Assembly (NCBI RefSeq): GCF_046044395.1
Contig: NZ_JBJUSG010000044.1
Coordinates: forward strand, 1-24,969
Reading direction: 5' to 3'
DNA: 24,969 nt
Source of the DNA: Magnetominusculus dajiuhuensis
Lineage (GTDB): Bacteria > Nitrospirota > Thermodesulfovibrionia > Thermodesulfovibrionales > Magnetobacteriaceae
Made by a program: the position numbers and the translations under genes. A model generated the notes under the pieces. The model searched no databases. It was not told where the DNA came from and was given only the letters and a program-made list of their open reading frames with translations. Of the stretch, positions 9,593 through 16,653 are shown in pieces (position 1 is the stretch's first letter; every line of letters starts with the position of its first letter).

Positions 9593-10058
9593 TTAGCTCT
9601 GCAAAAAACTCCCTTAACAGCCCGGCACAATCCTCCTCACGCACACCCGTTGTTACCTCTGCGCGATGGTTCAGCCGCTCATCCGTCAACAGCGTAAACA
9701 GGCTGCCCGCCGCTCCACCCTTAACATCGGCACATCCATATACTACACGGCTAATCCGCGCATTTACAATCCCCCCCGCACACATCACGCACGGTTCTTT
9801 CGTCACGTAAAGGGTCATGCCAGAAAGCCGCCATCCCTCAGCGCTGCGTGCAGCCGCCATTCTTATCGCCGTCAACTCGGCATGTGCCGTAGGGTCATGC
9901 AGCCGCTCCTTTTCGTTTCTCGCCGCGGCGATTATCCCGCCCGCGCCGTCTATGACCACCGCGCCAACGGGAATCTCACCCTCAGAAAAAGCCCGCCGCG
10001 CCTCTATCAGCGCCAGCCCCATGTAATATTCGTCCCGATCCTTCGATTTCTCATCCAT
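9570..10058 (-). CDS. tadA: tRNA-specific adenosine deaminase TadA
   Basis: This 162-residue cytoplasmic zinc enzyme deaminates A34 to inosine in tRNA-Arg(ACG), allowing wobble decoding of CGU/CGC/CGA. The CDA-fold signature is complete: HAE at 59-61 (zinc ligand and proton-shuttling Glu) and PCVMC at 89-93 (two zinc Cys), plus GEIPVGAV near 27-34, GAAGS, and an NHR motif before the C-terminal helix. Length matches the family. The ATG at 10058 directly follows AGAGGG, which is close for a ribosome binding site; an in-frame ATG at codon 13 is an alternative. The last codons (RRGCRAV, stop) are read from the 5' part of the tRNA-Ser gene, an unusual overlap of 23 bases. Confidence 0.96.
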
Positions 10059-10066
10059 CCCTCTGG

Positions 10067-10072
10067 ATTATA
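10067..10072 (-). promoter_or_regulatory. Possible tadA -10 element
   Basis: A perfect TATAAT on the minus strand ends 8 bases before the tadA ATG, which would give a nearly leaderless transcript. A second AT-rich candidate (TTATAAT-like) lies about 10 bases further upstream. No good -35 is seen at the right spacing. Weak evidence. Confidence 0.25.
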
Positions 10073-10095
10073 CACGAAATTATAAATTAAATCAC

Positions 10096-10124
10096 TTGAA
10101 ATTATTTATTATGTTCATTTATAC
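10096..10124 (+). promoter_or_regulatory. Sigma-70-type promoter for the pyruvate oxidoreductase gene
   Basis: TTGAAA at 10096-10101 and TTATAC at 10119-10124 are separated by exactly 17 bases, in an AT-rich stretch upstream of the oxidoreductase gene. The 5' leader would be roughly 110 bases and contains the inverted repeat at 10165-10187 and the duplicated start region at 10211-10250. Confidence 0.6.
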
Positions 10125-10164
10125 TTGTACTTTGATAAGAGACGGGCAAAGTGCTATACGGGTA

Positions 10165-10187
10165 ATTTGACGGCTATCATGTCAAAT
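10165..10187 (+). promoter_or_regulatory. Inverted repeat in the leader (possible operator or hairpin)
   Basis: ATTTGAC (10165-10171) and GTCAAAT (10181-10187) form a perfect 7-bp dyad around a 9-base centre, downstream of the predicted promoter and about 50 bases before the gene. It could be a repressor site or an RNA hairpin. It does not match the FNR or Rex consensus closely. Confidence 0.4.
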
Positions 10188-10210
10188 CAAACAATTTTTT
10201 CAAACTTAAC

Positions 10211-10250
10211 GGAGGAAATCATGGGCAGATGGAGGGAATCATGAGCAGAA
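10211..10250 (+). repeat. 20-bp tandem duplication of ribosome binding site plus start codon
   Basis: The 20-base units at 10211-10230 and 10231-10250 match at 17 positions. Each carries GGAGG(A/G)AATCATG. The first copy therefore has its own Shine-Dalgarno sequence and ATG (10221), and the second supplies the real start (10241). Confidence 0.85.
10221..10244 (+). CDS. 7-codon leader ORF coupled to the pyruvate oxidoreductase start
   Basis: ATG at 10221 follows a strong GGAGG at 10211 and opens a 7-residue frame, MGRWRES, ending in TGA at 10242-10244. That stop overlaps the next ATG as ATGA, a classic arrangement for translational re-initiation. The leader arises from the 20-bp duplication. 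Whether it is translated or regulatory is inference. Confidence 0.45.
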   Translation: MGRWRES

Positions 10251-13200
10251 AAATGGTAATAATGGATGGTTGCGGGGCGTGTGCGCATGTCGTTCACGCA
10301 ACAAGCGAGATCATAACGATCTATCCGATAACGCCGTCCAGTCCGATTGCCGAGCATTGCGACGCCAAGAGCGCCGCTGGCAAGGTCAACATCTGGGGTA
10401 ATGTTCCAAAGGTTGGAATGATGCAGTCAGAGGCCGGAGTTGCCGGCGCAGTTCACGGCTCGTTAGCGGCTGGCGCGCTTGCCACAACCGTTACGGCATC
10501 GCAGGGACTTTTACTGGTCGTTCCAAATATGTACAAGATTGCAGGTGAGCTAACCCCCACCGTGTTCAGCATCACAGCACGCTCTCTGGCCGCGCAGGGT
10601 CTTTCGATATTCGGCGACCACAGCGACGTCATGGGCGCAAGATCCACAGGGTTTGCGATGCTCTGTTCAAAAAACGTTCAGGAGGCAATGGACTTCGCCT
10701 TAATCGCGCAGGCCGCAACGCTTGAGTCACGCATACCGTTTATGCATTTTTTCGACGGTTTCAGAACCTCTCACGAAGAGGCCAAAATTGAAGAGCTGAC
10801 CTTCGACGACATGAAGGCTATGATAAACAACGACCACGTTTTTGCCCATCGCGCTCGGGGACTGTCCTCGGACAAGCCTACTATGCGTGGTACGGCGCAA
10901 AATCCAGACGTTTATTTCCAGGGCCGTGAGACCGTAAATCAATATTACAACGCAACCCCCGGCATAGTGCAAAAGGCGATGGACAAGTTCGCCGGCCTGG
11001 TCAACCGCCAGTATAAACTCTTCGATTACTACGGCGCCCCGGACGCAGAGCGCGTAGCCGTCATCCTTGGCTCGGCAGGCGACGTGATGTTAAGCACAAT
11101 AAACTATCTTAACGCAAAGGGTGAAAAGCTCGGCCTCATCCAGGTCAGGCTCTACAGGCCATTCGATACTGCCGCCCTGATGTCGGCACTCCCCTCCACC
11201 GTCAAGGCCATAGCCGTGCTAGACCGCACAAAAGAACCCGGCGCAACGGGCGAACCCCTGTACCTTGACATCAGGACATCTGTTGGCGAGGCGCTTGAGC
11301 TTGGCATAGGCAATTTAAAGGCTTGGCCTAAGATAGTCGGCGGGCGTTACGGCCTCGGCTCGAAAGACTTTACCCCCGGCATGGCGAAGGCCGTGTATGA
11401 CAATCTGTCTGAGAGCAAGCCGAAAAACCACTTCACCATCGGTATTAATGACGACATAACTCATCTGAGTCTCGATTATGACAAGAAGCTCAACATAGAA
11501 GGCAAGGATGTGTTTCGCGCTATGTTCTACGGCCTCGGGGCTGACGGCACGGTTGGAGCTAACAAAAATACGATAAAAATCATCGGCGGTGAGACCGATA
11601 ACTACGCGCAGGGATATTTCGTTTACGACTCAAAGAAATCAGGTTCGATTACCACGAGCCACGTGCGTTTTGGAAAAGAGCAGATATCTAATCCCTATCT
11701 CATCTCTCAGGCGCAGTTCATAGCTTGTCACAACACCTCGTTCCTTGAGAAGTATGACATGCTCGCAAATGCCGAAGAGGGCGCCGTATTCCTGCTAACC
11801 ACCTCCGACACCAAGGACACCGTGTGGGATAAGCTGCCGAGGGAAGTTCAGGACAATCTGATTGCCAAGAAGATGAAGTTCTATATAATAGACGCAATCG
11901 CCCTGGCAGAAGAACTGGGTCTTGGCTCCAGAATAAACATGATAATGCAGACCGCCTTTTTCGTTATCTCTAATGTCATCCCCAAAGACGAGGCGATTAA
12001 CGCAATCAAGGCCGAAATAAAGAAGACGTACCAGAAGAAGGGCGACAAGGTCGTCAACATGAACTATGCGGCGGTTGATGTGGCGCTGAAAAATATCGTC
12101 GAAGTCCCCATCCCTGCAAAGGCCACCAGCAGCGTGACGATGCGCAAGGCCGTCTCAGACGACGCCCCTGAATTCGTAAAGAACGTGACAGCCACGATAA
12201 TCAGAGGCTTTGGAGACTCACTTCCAGTGTCCGCTATGCCCAACGACGGCGTATGGCCCACGGCAACGACGCAGTACGAAAAGAGGGCAATTGCCGTAAA
12301 TGTCCCGATATGGGAACCGGACGCCTGTATCCAGTGCGCCACATGTTCTTTCGTATGTCCTCACGCGGCCATAAGGGTTAAGGTCTATGGCGATTCTGAC
12401 TTAGCCAATGCACCGGCGAAGTTTAAATCGGTTAAGGCAACAGGAAAGGAGTTCGAGGGAATGAAGTTCTCCGTCCAGGTTGCCCCTGAGGATTGCGTAG
12501 GGTGCGGCTCATGCGTTGAGGCATGTCCGGGACGTAAAAAGGACGCCGAGGGCAAGAGAACAGAGACCAGGGCAATCAACATGGCCCCGCTTGGTGGCGT
12601 ACGTGCCGAGGAGGCTGAGAACTTCAAGTTCTTCATGTCACTCCCCGAGTGCGACCAGTCTAAGGTCAAACTTACGACGGTAAAGGGAACACAGCTCGTA
12701 AGGCCGTTGTTTGAGTTCTCCGGCTGCTGTGCGGGCTGCGGTGAGACCCCATATATTAAACTCCTCACACAGCTCTTTGGCGACCGCCTCTACATTGGAA
12801 ACGCAACCGGCTGCTCATCTATTTACGGTGGCAATCTACCCACAACGCCATACGCAAAGAGGGCGGACGGCAGAGGTCCGGCGTGGGCGAATTCCCTGTT
12901 TGAGGACAATGCCGAATTCGCATTGGGTATGAGACAGACGGTGGATTATTTCACAAAACAGGCAAGAGAACTGCTCGACACCCTTGCCCCCTCTTACTCA
13001 GGAGCGAAGGGGCTTTTCGACGAGCTTAAAGATGCCGACCAGTCCTCTCAGGAGGGCATAGAGAAGCAGCGCACGCGTGTGGATGAGTTGTTGAAACTCA
13101 TCGCGAAGGATAACTCAGACGGAGCGAAGATGCTCAGGTCATGCGCGAATTATCTCGTGAAGAAGAGCGTGTGGGCACTCGGTGGCGACGGTTGGGGTTA

Positions 13201-13822
13201 TGACATAGGATACGGCGGCGTTGACCAGGTGCTGGCCTCCGGTGAGAACATCAATATAATGATCATGGACACCGAGGTGTATTCAAATACGGGCGGACAG
13301 ATGTCAAAGGCAACCCAAAGGGGCGCAACCGCGCAGTTTGCGGCAGCCGGCAAGTCAAACGCCAAGAAGCAGATAGGCCTGATAATGGCCACCTACGGCA
13401 ACGTCTATGTTGCGCAGGCGTGTTTTGGCGCCAACCCCTCACAAATCATAAAGGCGATGCTGGAGGCCGAGGCACACAACGGCCCATCGTTGATAATCGC
13501 GTATTCACCGTGTATAGCCCACGGCGTCAACCTGACCAAAGCGGTTGACATGATGAAAGAAGCGGTTGCCTGCGGATATTGGCCGATATACAGGTACAAC
13601 CCGGCCCTTGAGGCAGAAGGCAAAAGCCCGATGCAGATAGACTGCAAAGAGCCGAGCTTCAACATAGCCGATTATGCTTATGGGCAGACACGCTTCATGG
13701 CACTGAAGTCATCGAATCCGGAAAGGGCGGCTATGCTCATGAAGGAAAACGTACAAGACGCCAGAAGAAGATGGGAAGTCCTGAAACATTGGGCGAACTG
13801 GGTACCAGCGGCAAAACAGTAA
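10241..13822 (+). CDS. nifJ: Pyruvate:ferredoxin (flavodoxin) oxidoreductase, single-chain
   Basis: This cytoplasmic enzyme converts pyruvate and CoA to acetyl-CoA and CO2, reducing ferredoxin or flavodoxin; it can run in reverse for carbon fixation. The 1,193 residues match the single-polypeptide family. Visible in order: the N-terminal domain with YPITPSSP (about 27-34) and SEAGVAGAVHGSLAAGA; the central CoA-binding and gamma domains; the EKR-type segment; two ferredoxin-type [4Fe-4S] motifs, C696-C699-C702-C706 and C752-C755-C758-C762; the thiamine pyrophosphate domain with the proximal-cluster cysteines in GCCAGCGETPY (C829, C830, C833), then GGDGWGYDIGYGG near 981 and DTEVYSNTGGQ. The ATG at 10241 has GGAGGG 5 bases upstream; an in-frame ATG at 10229 has no proper site. 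It is a single-gene unit with its own promoter and terminator. The symbol nifJ (also called por) does not imply a role in nitrogen fixation here. Confidence 0.97.
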   Translation: MSRKMVIMDGCGACAHVVHATSEIITIYPITPSSPIAEHCDAKSAAGKVNIWGNVPKVGMMQSEAGVAGAVHGSLAAGALATTVTASQGLLLVVPNMYKIAGELTPTVFSITARSLAAQGLSIFGDHSDVMGARSTGFAMLCSKNVQEAMDFALIAQAATLESRIPFMHFFDGFRTSHEEAKIEELTFDDMKAMINNDHVFAHRARGLSSDKPTMRGTAQNPDVYFQGRETVNQYYNATPGIVQKAMDKFAGLVNRQYKLFDYYGAPDAERVAVILGSAGDVMLSTINYLNAKGEKLGLIQVRLYRPFDTAALMSALPSTVKAIAVLDRTKEPGATGEPLYLDIRTSVGEALELGIGNLKAWPKIVGGRYGLGSKDFTPGMAKAVYDNLSESKPKNHFTIGINDDITHLSLDYDKKLNIEGKDVFRAMFYGLGADGTVGANKNTIKIIGGETDNYAQGYFVYDSKKSGSITTSHVRFGKEQISNPYLISQAQFIACHNTSFLEKYDMLANAEEGAVFLLTTSDTKDTVWDKLPREVQDNLIAKKMKFYIIDAIALAEELGLGSRINMIMQTAFFVISNVIPKDEAINAIKAEIKKTYQKKGDKVVNMNYAAVDVALKNIVEVPIPAKATSSVTMRKAVSDDAPEFVKNVTATIIRGFGDSLPVSAMPNDGVWPTATTQYEKRAIAVNVPIWEPDACIQCATCSFVCPHAAIRVKVYGDSDLANAPAKFKSVKATGKEFEGMKFSVQVAPEDCVGCGSCVEACPGRKKDAEGKRTETRAINMAPLGGVRAEEAENFKFFMSLPECDQSKVKLTTVKGTQLVRPLFEFSGCCAGCGETPYIKLLTQLFGDRLYIGNATGCSSIYGGNLPTTPYAKRADGRGPAWANSLFEDNAEFALGMRQTVDYFTKQARELLDTLAPSYSGAKGLFDELKDADQSSQEGIEKQRTRVDELLKLIAKDNSDGAKMLRSCANYLVKKSVWALGGDGWGYDIGYGGVDQVLASGENINIMIMDTEVYSNTGGQMSKATQRGATAQFAAAGKSNAKKQIGLIMATYGNVYVAQACFGANPSQIIKAMLEAEAHNGPSLIIAYSPCIAHGVNLTKAVDMMKEAVACGYWPIYRYNPALEAEGKSPMQIDCKEPSFNIADYAYGQTRFMALKSSNPERAAMLMKENVQDARRRWEVLKHWANWVPAAKQ

Positions 13823-13843
13823 CTAACATACGATTAACTATTA

Positions 13844-13880
13844 CAAAGGGACACGGGCCGGTTGAGGCCGTGTCCCTTTG
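13844..13880 (+). terminator. Strong terminator hairpin after pyruvate oxidoreductase
   Basis: CAAAGGGACACGG (13844-13856) pairs perfectly over 13 bp with CCGTGTCCCTTTG (13868-13880) around an 11-base loop, 21 bases after the stop codon. The stem ends in A/T pairs that supply part of a T tract (CCCTTTGCATTT). Confidence 0.8.
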
Positions 13881-13908
13881 CATTTATAGAAGTAAAAGGA
13901 TTAAAGAC

Positions 13909-13929
13909 GAAGGGGGATAATCCCCCTTC
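13909..13929. terminator. Second hairpin in the gap after pyruvate oxidoreductase
   Basis: GAAGGGGGA and TCCCCCTTC form a perfect 9-bp stem with a 3-base TAA loop. It lies between two converging genes, in the 354-bp gap 13823-14176. No poly-T follows on either strand, so it may be a transcript-end structure. The stretch 13930-14070 shows no gene or recognisable site. Confidence 0.45.
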
Positions 13930-14070
13930 ACCCGTATTCTCGCACATGTTTTATTTATTGAATTTGGGCTGCCGCACGTTAGTATTATCAGGGCTATCAT
14001 GGTTGAAGATTACAACATCACCGCTGTTTATTCCCCATAAAGAAGTCGTGAAGAAGTTTTAAAAAAGAAT

Positions 14071-14144
14071 AAAAAACGGGAAGGCACAAGACACCCCCGT
14101 GAAAGCAAATCACGCTCACATAGGGCATATCGCATTCCCGTTTT
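14071..14144 (-). terminator. Structured 3' end of the sulfur-relay operon
   Basis: A perfect 10-bp closing stem (AAAACGGGAA at 14073-14082, TTCCCGTTTT at 14135-14144) encloses 52 bases that hold an inner hairpin (CGTGA at 14098-14102 with TCACG at 14110-14114). Read on the minus strand, the second arm runs straight into TTTTTTATTCTTTTTT, a good U tract, 33 bases past the tusA stop. This suits a terminator, but the long, internally folded loop is unusual and could be a small RNA or regulatory element. Confidence 0.55.
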
Positions 14145-14176
14145 GTCTTAACTATAAGTACGATATTAAAGCTGGT

Positions 14177-14428
14177 TCAGCTCTTTTTTATGTACAGCTC
14201 CCAGTGTCCCTTGTCTTCCATCTTTACTGAATCAAAGCCAAAACCCTCTTTTTGCGCATACTTAGGGATGGAATCCTCGGCTGACGCGGGTGCGTCACAC
14301 AGTACCTTCAACAGCGTGCCACTGTCCATCTTCTGAAGTTTCTTCTTTGTTAACACAAGAGGATACGGGCACACCCTCCCCAGTACATCTAAAACTTCCG
14401 TTGGTTCCTGAGACCTTAGTTCAACCAT
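14177..14428 (-). CDS. tusA: TusA-family sulfur carrier
   Basis: This 83-residue cytoplasmic persulfide carrier passes sulfur to DsrE-type partners. The family's CPxP motif is at C20-P21-Y22-P23 (RVCPYPLVLTKKKL), with the active-site Cys carrying the persulfide. A second Cys sits at 44 (VLCDAPAS). Length is typical. The ATG at 14428 has AAGGAG about 7 bases upstream. It is the last gene of a four-gene operon, 40 bases after dsrF/tusC, and a folded terminator follows. Linkage to DsrE/F/H homologues makes a sulfur-relay role much more likely than the YedF-type alternatives. Confidence 0.93.
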   Translation of the reverse strand: MVELRSQEPTEVLDVLGRVCPYPLVLTKKKLQKMDSGTLLKVLCDAPASAEDSIPKYAQKEGFGFDSVKMEDKGHWELYIKKS

Positions 14429-14468
14429 TAGTTTCTCCTTATCGTGACGTTAGGTGTTTATTTCGTTA

Positions 14469-14879
14469 TTAAGAGTATATGATATGGTCTGCCGCTTCCA
14501 TCACGCTCATTATCTCTGAAAACGGTACCAACTCGCTTGTAATATCCGCGCCTATGTCCTCGGCGTCCATGATTATCTGGTCCTCTGTCAGGCCGTACTT
14601 CTTTACATCCTCTTCACAGATAAGCAGCTTTATGTCCGTAAGTAAGGCATTTTTGATGTGAGACTCCAGTGTCGTCACACCATAGACCTCCGAGGCCTTC
14701 TGGTTTTTCAGACAATTCAGGACGCCCTCGCCGACAAATGCCAGTACGGGTTCGACATTATCGCCGTCATCAAGGTGAATCTCCACCGTCTGACTCGCTA
14801 TGGCGTGCGTTAAGGTCAGGCGCGACGACTCAGATTTATACGGCATTTTATCCACTACAAAGGCTATTTTCTTTATCAT
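14469..14879 (-). CDS. dsrF: DsrF/TusC-like sulfur relay subunit
   Basis: This is a 136-residue DsrE/DsrF-family protein. The N-terminus MIKKIAFVV, the central VEPVLAFVGEGVLNCLKNQ and the later LLICEEDVKKYGL follow the pattern of TusC/DsrF (compare the family's FFIADGVFQLL and C-x-x-SLRERGL). Cys residues are at 56 and 88. The family forms alpha2beta2gamma2 hexamers with DsrE and DsrH in the cytoplasm. It overlaps the upstream dsrE by one base (TAATG), implying tight translational coupling and equal stoichiometry; GGAGG lies just inside the end of dsrE. Assignment as F rather than E rests on pattern similarity and the order of genes. Confidence 0.8.
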   Translation of the reverse strand: MIKKIAFVVDKMPYKSESSRLTLTHAIASQTVEIHLDDGDNVEPVLAFVGEGVLNCLKNQKASEVYGVTTLESHIKNALLTDIKLLICEEDVKKYGLTEDQIIMDAEDIGADITSELVPFSEIMSVMEAADHIIYS

Positions 14880-15238
14880 TACTCACCTCCTATATGAACA
14901 ACCCTGTCGGCAGAGAAACAACTGGCAAGATACCAGTCCGCGCTCTTTATGCCAAGTCCACTTATCAGGTCTTCCTTGTGAATTCCACGCGCCTCAGCAC
15001 AGGCCTCACACGCGATAACATTTGAGCCGCCGACAATCAGCTCAGTGATAGTCTTTTCCAGCGCCGAGTAGTCTTTGAAAGAACGCTGCCCTTTCTTGGC
15101 CAGCATCGTGCCGTTTCCTGAAAGCCATATATCTACATCATGGCCTTTTTTTCTCGCCGCCTCAGCCAGTTTCACCGCGAAGTCCAGCGTCATTGACCCG
15201 ACAAGCGAAGAGAAGCAACCGATGGTTAATTTGCCCAT
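14879..15238 (-). CDS. dsrE: DsrE/TusD-like sulfurtransferase subunit
   Basis: This 119-residue DsrE-family protein starts LTIGCFSSLVGS, has an active-site-like CEACAEARGI stretch with C77 and C80, and ends in ADRVVHIGGE, matching the TusD/DsrE pattern (C-x-x-x-x-RRG... DRVV). C77 or C80 should be the persulfide-bearing residue that accepts sulfur from TusA. There are also Cys at 8 and 107. The ATG at 15238 has GGAGGA upstream, overlapping the dsrH stop region. It lies 12 bases downstream of dsrH. Confidence 0.82.
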   Translation of the reverse strand: MGKLTIGCFSSLVGSMTLDFAVKLAEAARKKGHDVDIWLSGNGTMLAKKGQRSFKDYSALEKTITELIVGGSNVIACEACAEARGIHKEDLISGLGIKSADWYLASCFSADRVVHIGGE

Positions 15239-15250
15239 TTCATAATCCTC

Positions 15251-15550
15251 CTATAGCCAGATTGTTTTTGTAAATTCGTTGAAAATAAGATCAACAAGCC
15301 CGTCAAAATTCACCACCGTCACGTTTGAGGCAACTTGTGAAGGCTCAATGCCCCGCGACACAAGGTCCTCCGACATCGCATATACCTTCATTCCCCTGCC
15401 AAGAACCGGTGAACTCTGCCCGTTTTCTTTGATTGCCGCACAGTAAACCCCGTTTTGTACCAGTACCACGTCAAACGAACCCTCGCTAAGCCTGTCAAGG
15501 GTATCGTTTGAGTTGCTGTGCTGGCTTAAAAAAACCCCTATCTTTGCCAT
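15251..15550 (-). CDS. dsrH: DsrH/TusB-like subunit
   Basis: This 99-residue protein of the DsrH/TusB family is the first gene of the operon. Family features: LSEGSFDVVLVQNGVYCAA (compare LLQDGV-AA), KVYAMSEDLVSRGI (compare KVYAL-EDL-ARGL), VVNFDGLVDL, and a C-terminal TIWL like the terminal W of TusB. The Cys that is important near position 20 in purple-sulfur-bacterial DsrH has no counterpart here, but C37 is present. GAGAGGTG lies upstream of the ATG at 15550. It is expected to cap the DsrEFH heterohexamer. Confidence 0.82.
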   Translation of the reverse strand: MAKIGVFLSQHSNSNDTLDRLSEGSFDVVLVQNGVYCAAIKENGQSSPVLGRGMKVYAMSEDLVSRGIEPSQVASNVTVVNFDGLVDLIFNEFTKTIWL

Positions 15551-15614
15551 AAATACACCTCTCAGTTGATTTTATTTATTCTCCTGACTCCACTGCTTTC
15601 TGACGAACACTGAT

Positions 15615-15643
15615 TTATAACAATTATGAGATAAAATTGTCAA
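15615..15643 (-). promoter_or_regulatory. Promoter of the dsrH-dsrE-dsrF-tusA operon
   Basis: On the minus strand a perfect TTGACA (15638-15643) and TTATAA (15615-15620) are separated by 17 bases. The predicted leader before the dsrH ATG at 15550 is about 55-60 bases. Confidence 0.7.
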
Positions 15644-15671
15644 GAGTAGGGTATAATATTTACCTTAGGAA

Positions 15672-15709
15672 AGATGTCCGGTGCATAATAAAGACATCTG
15701 GTGCATAAC
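15672..15709 (+). promoter_or_regulatory. Nested direct and inverted repeats before the cytochrome gene
   Basis: GGTGCATAA occurs twice, 20 bases apart (15680-15688 and 15700-15708), and AGATGTC (15672-15678) faces GACATCT (15693-15699). The second copy abuts the ATG at 15710, and no ordinary Shine-Dalgarno is visible. A TATAAT at 15652-15657 lies just upstream without a clear -35. Possible operator or start-site structure. Confidence 0.4.
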
Positions 15710-16084
15710 ATGGAAAAGGAAAAAAAGTTTTATCCCGACTATTTAGTTGAGATACTGCTTGTCGTCATCGCCATTGCCATGGCAACGGTTACCCTTGCTA
15801 TGGCGTTTCCCAGGGAGATGGGGCGGCGGATAAGTTTCTCTGCGGCCTTCAGGCCGAGGCCGGAGTGGTTTTTCCTTTGGTTTTTTGAGATACTGAAATA
15901 TTTCCCCGGCAATTTTGCCGTTATAGGGGCGGTAGTGCTTCCCGTTATTTTTATCGTTACCTTAGTTATGGTCCCATTTATTGACACTGGCCAAAGGAGT
16001 GGGAGGATAAGGGCGGCTGCCGCAGTTGGGTTGATTTTCTTCGCCTTTATATTATTTACGGCCCTTCCGGCCCTTGACTACTGA
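15710..16084 (+). CDS. Cytochrome b C-terminal (subunit IV-like) membrane protein
   Basis: This is a 124-residue membrane protein corresponding to the C-terminal part of cytochrome b, or b6f subunit IV. FYPDYLVEI starts it, followed by a helix (about 12-33), a loop with the quinol-site motif P51-E52-W53-F54 (FRPRPEWFFLWFFEILK), a second helix (about 69-91) and a third (about 102-119). PEWY is commonest; here Phe replaces Tyr. In split b/c complexes this unit pairs with a separate haem-b subunit and a Rieske protein, neither of which is in the window. The ATG at 15710 is used; an in-frame GTG at 15701 is an alternative, and no strong ribosome site supports either. The next gene starts one base after the stop. 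Confidence 0.85.
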   Translation: MEKEKKFYPDYLVEILLVVIAIAMATVTLAMAFPREMGRRISFSAAFRPRPEWFFLWFFEILKYFPGNFAVIGAVVLPVIFIVTLVMVPFIDTGQRSGRIRAAAAVGLIFFAFILFTALPALDY

Positions 16085-16085
16085 C

Positions 16086-16604
16086 ATGTTGTTGCGGGGT
16101 TGCGTACAGGTATATACCGGAGATGGCAAGGGCAAGACGACCGCGGCCGTGGGGCTTTCGGTAAGGGCGGTAGGTGCCGGTTTGCGGGTGTTCTTTGCGC
16201 AGTTTATCAAGACGAGGGAATCGTCCGAGTTTGCCGCACTTGCGGCCTTTGGAAGTCATTTTTGCCTGAGGCGTTTTGGCAGGGGATTTATTCGCGGGAC
16301 ACCATCACAAGACGACATAATGGCGGCACAGGCGGGTTTGCTTGAAGCGAAGGGGGCGATGCTTTCCAGTTCGTATGATATCGTTGTCCTTGATGAGATA
16401 AATGTCGCCGTAAGCCTTGGCCTGCTTCTGTCAGAGGAAATTGTGCAACTTATCAAAGACCGGCCTGAATGCGTCGAATTGATTTTAACCGGCAGGGGGG
16501 CGCCCGACGATATTATAGCCGCCGCCGACCTCGTCACTGAGCTAAGGGAGATAAAGCACTACTACCACAAAGGGATAAAGGCCAGAAAAGGCATAGAATA
16601 CTGA
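16086..16604 (+). CDS. cobO: Cob(I)yrinic acid a,c-diamide adenosyltransferase (CobO/BtuR family)
   Basis: This 172-residue cytoplasmic enzyme transfers the adenosyl group of ATP to cob(I)alamin or cobyrinic acid diamide, making coenzyme B12. The N-terminal P-loop is GDGKGKTT (12-19, preceded by VQVYTG), with AAVGLSVRAVGAG next, FFAQFIK, the Walker-B-like IVVLDEIN, and the late ELILTGRGAPDDII and ADLVTELREIKHYY motifs, all typical of BtuR/CobO. Length is slightly below the common 180-200. ATG 16086 lies one base after the cytochrome stop with no Shine-Dalgarno; a TTG at 16074 would overlap the previous gene, so coupling is likely. No cobalamin riboswitch is seen upstream. Confidence 0.93.
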   Translation: MLLRGCVQVYTGDGKGKTTAAVGLSVRAVGAGLRVFFAQFIKTRESSEFAALAAFGSHFCLRRFGRGFIRGTPSQDDIMAAQAGLLEAKGAMLSSSYDIVVLDEINVAVSLGLLLSEEIVQLIKDRPECVELILTGRGAPDDIIAAADLVTELREIKHYYHKGIKARKGIEY

Positions 16605-16613
16605 GAATGAGAT

Positions 16614-16653
16614 ATATCGGGATATATATTGACACAAACCCCCGATATGTCAA
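16614..16653 (+). promoter_or_regulatory. Interlocking dyads covering the start codon of the toxin-like gene
   Basis: ATATCGGG (16614-16621) pairs with CCCGATAT (16641-16648), whose last two bases are the A and T of the ATG start. A second dyad, TTGACA (16629-16634) and TGTCAA (16648-16653), straddles the same start. An RNA fold would hide the start codon, or a protein dimer could bind the DNA. Confidence 0.45.

Noticed and set aside
13862..14062. 66-codon plus-strand frame after the pyruvate oxidoreductase gene
   Set aside because: It begins inside the terminator hairpin, runs through a second hairpin, lacks a ribosome site and resembles no family.
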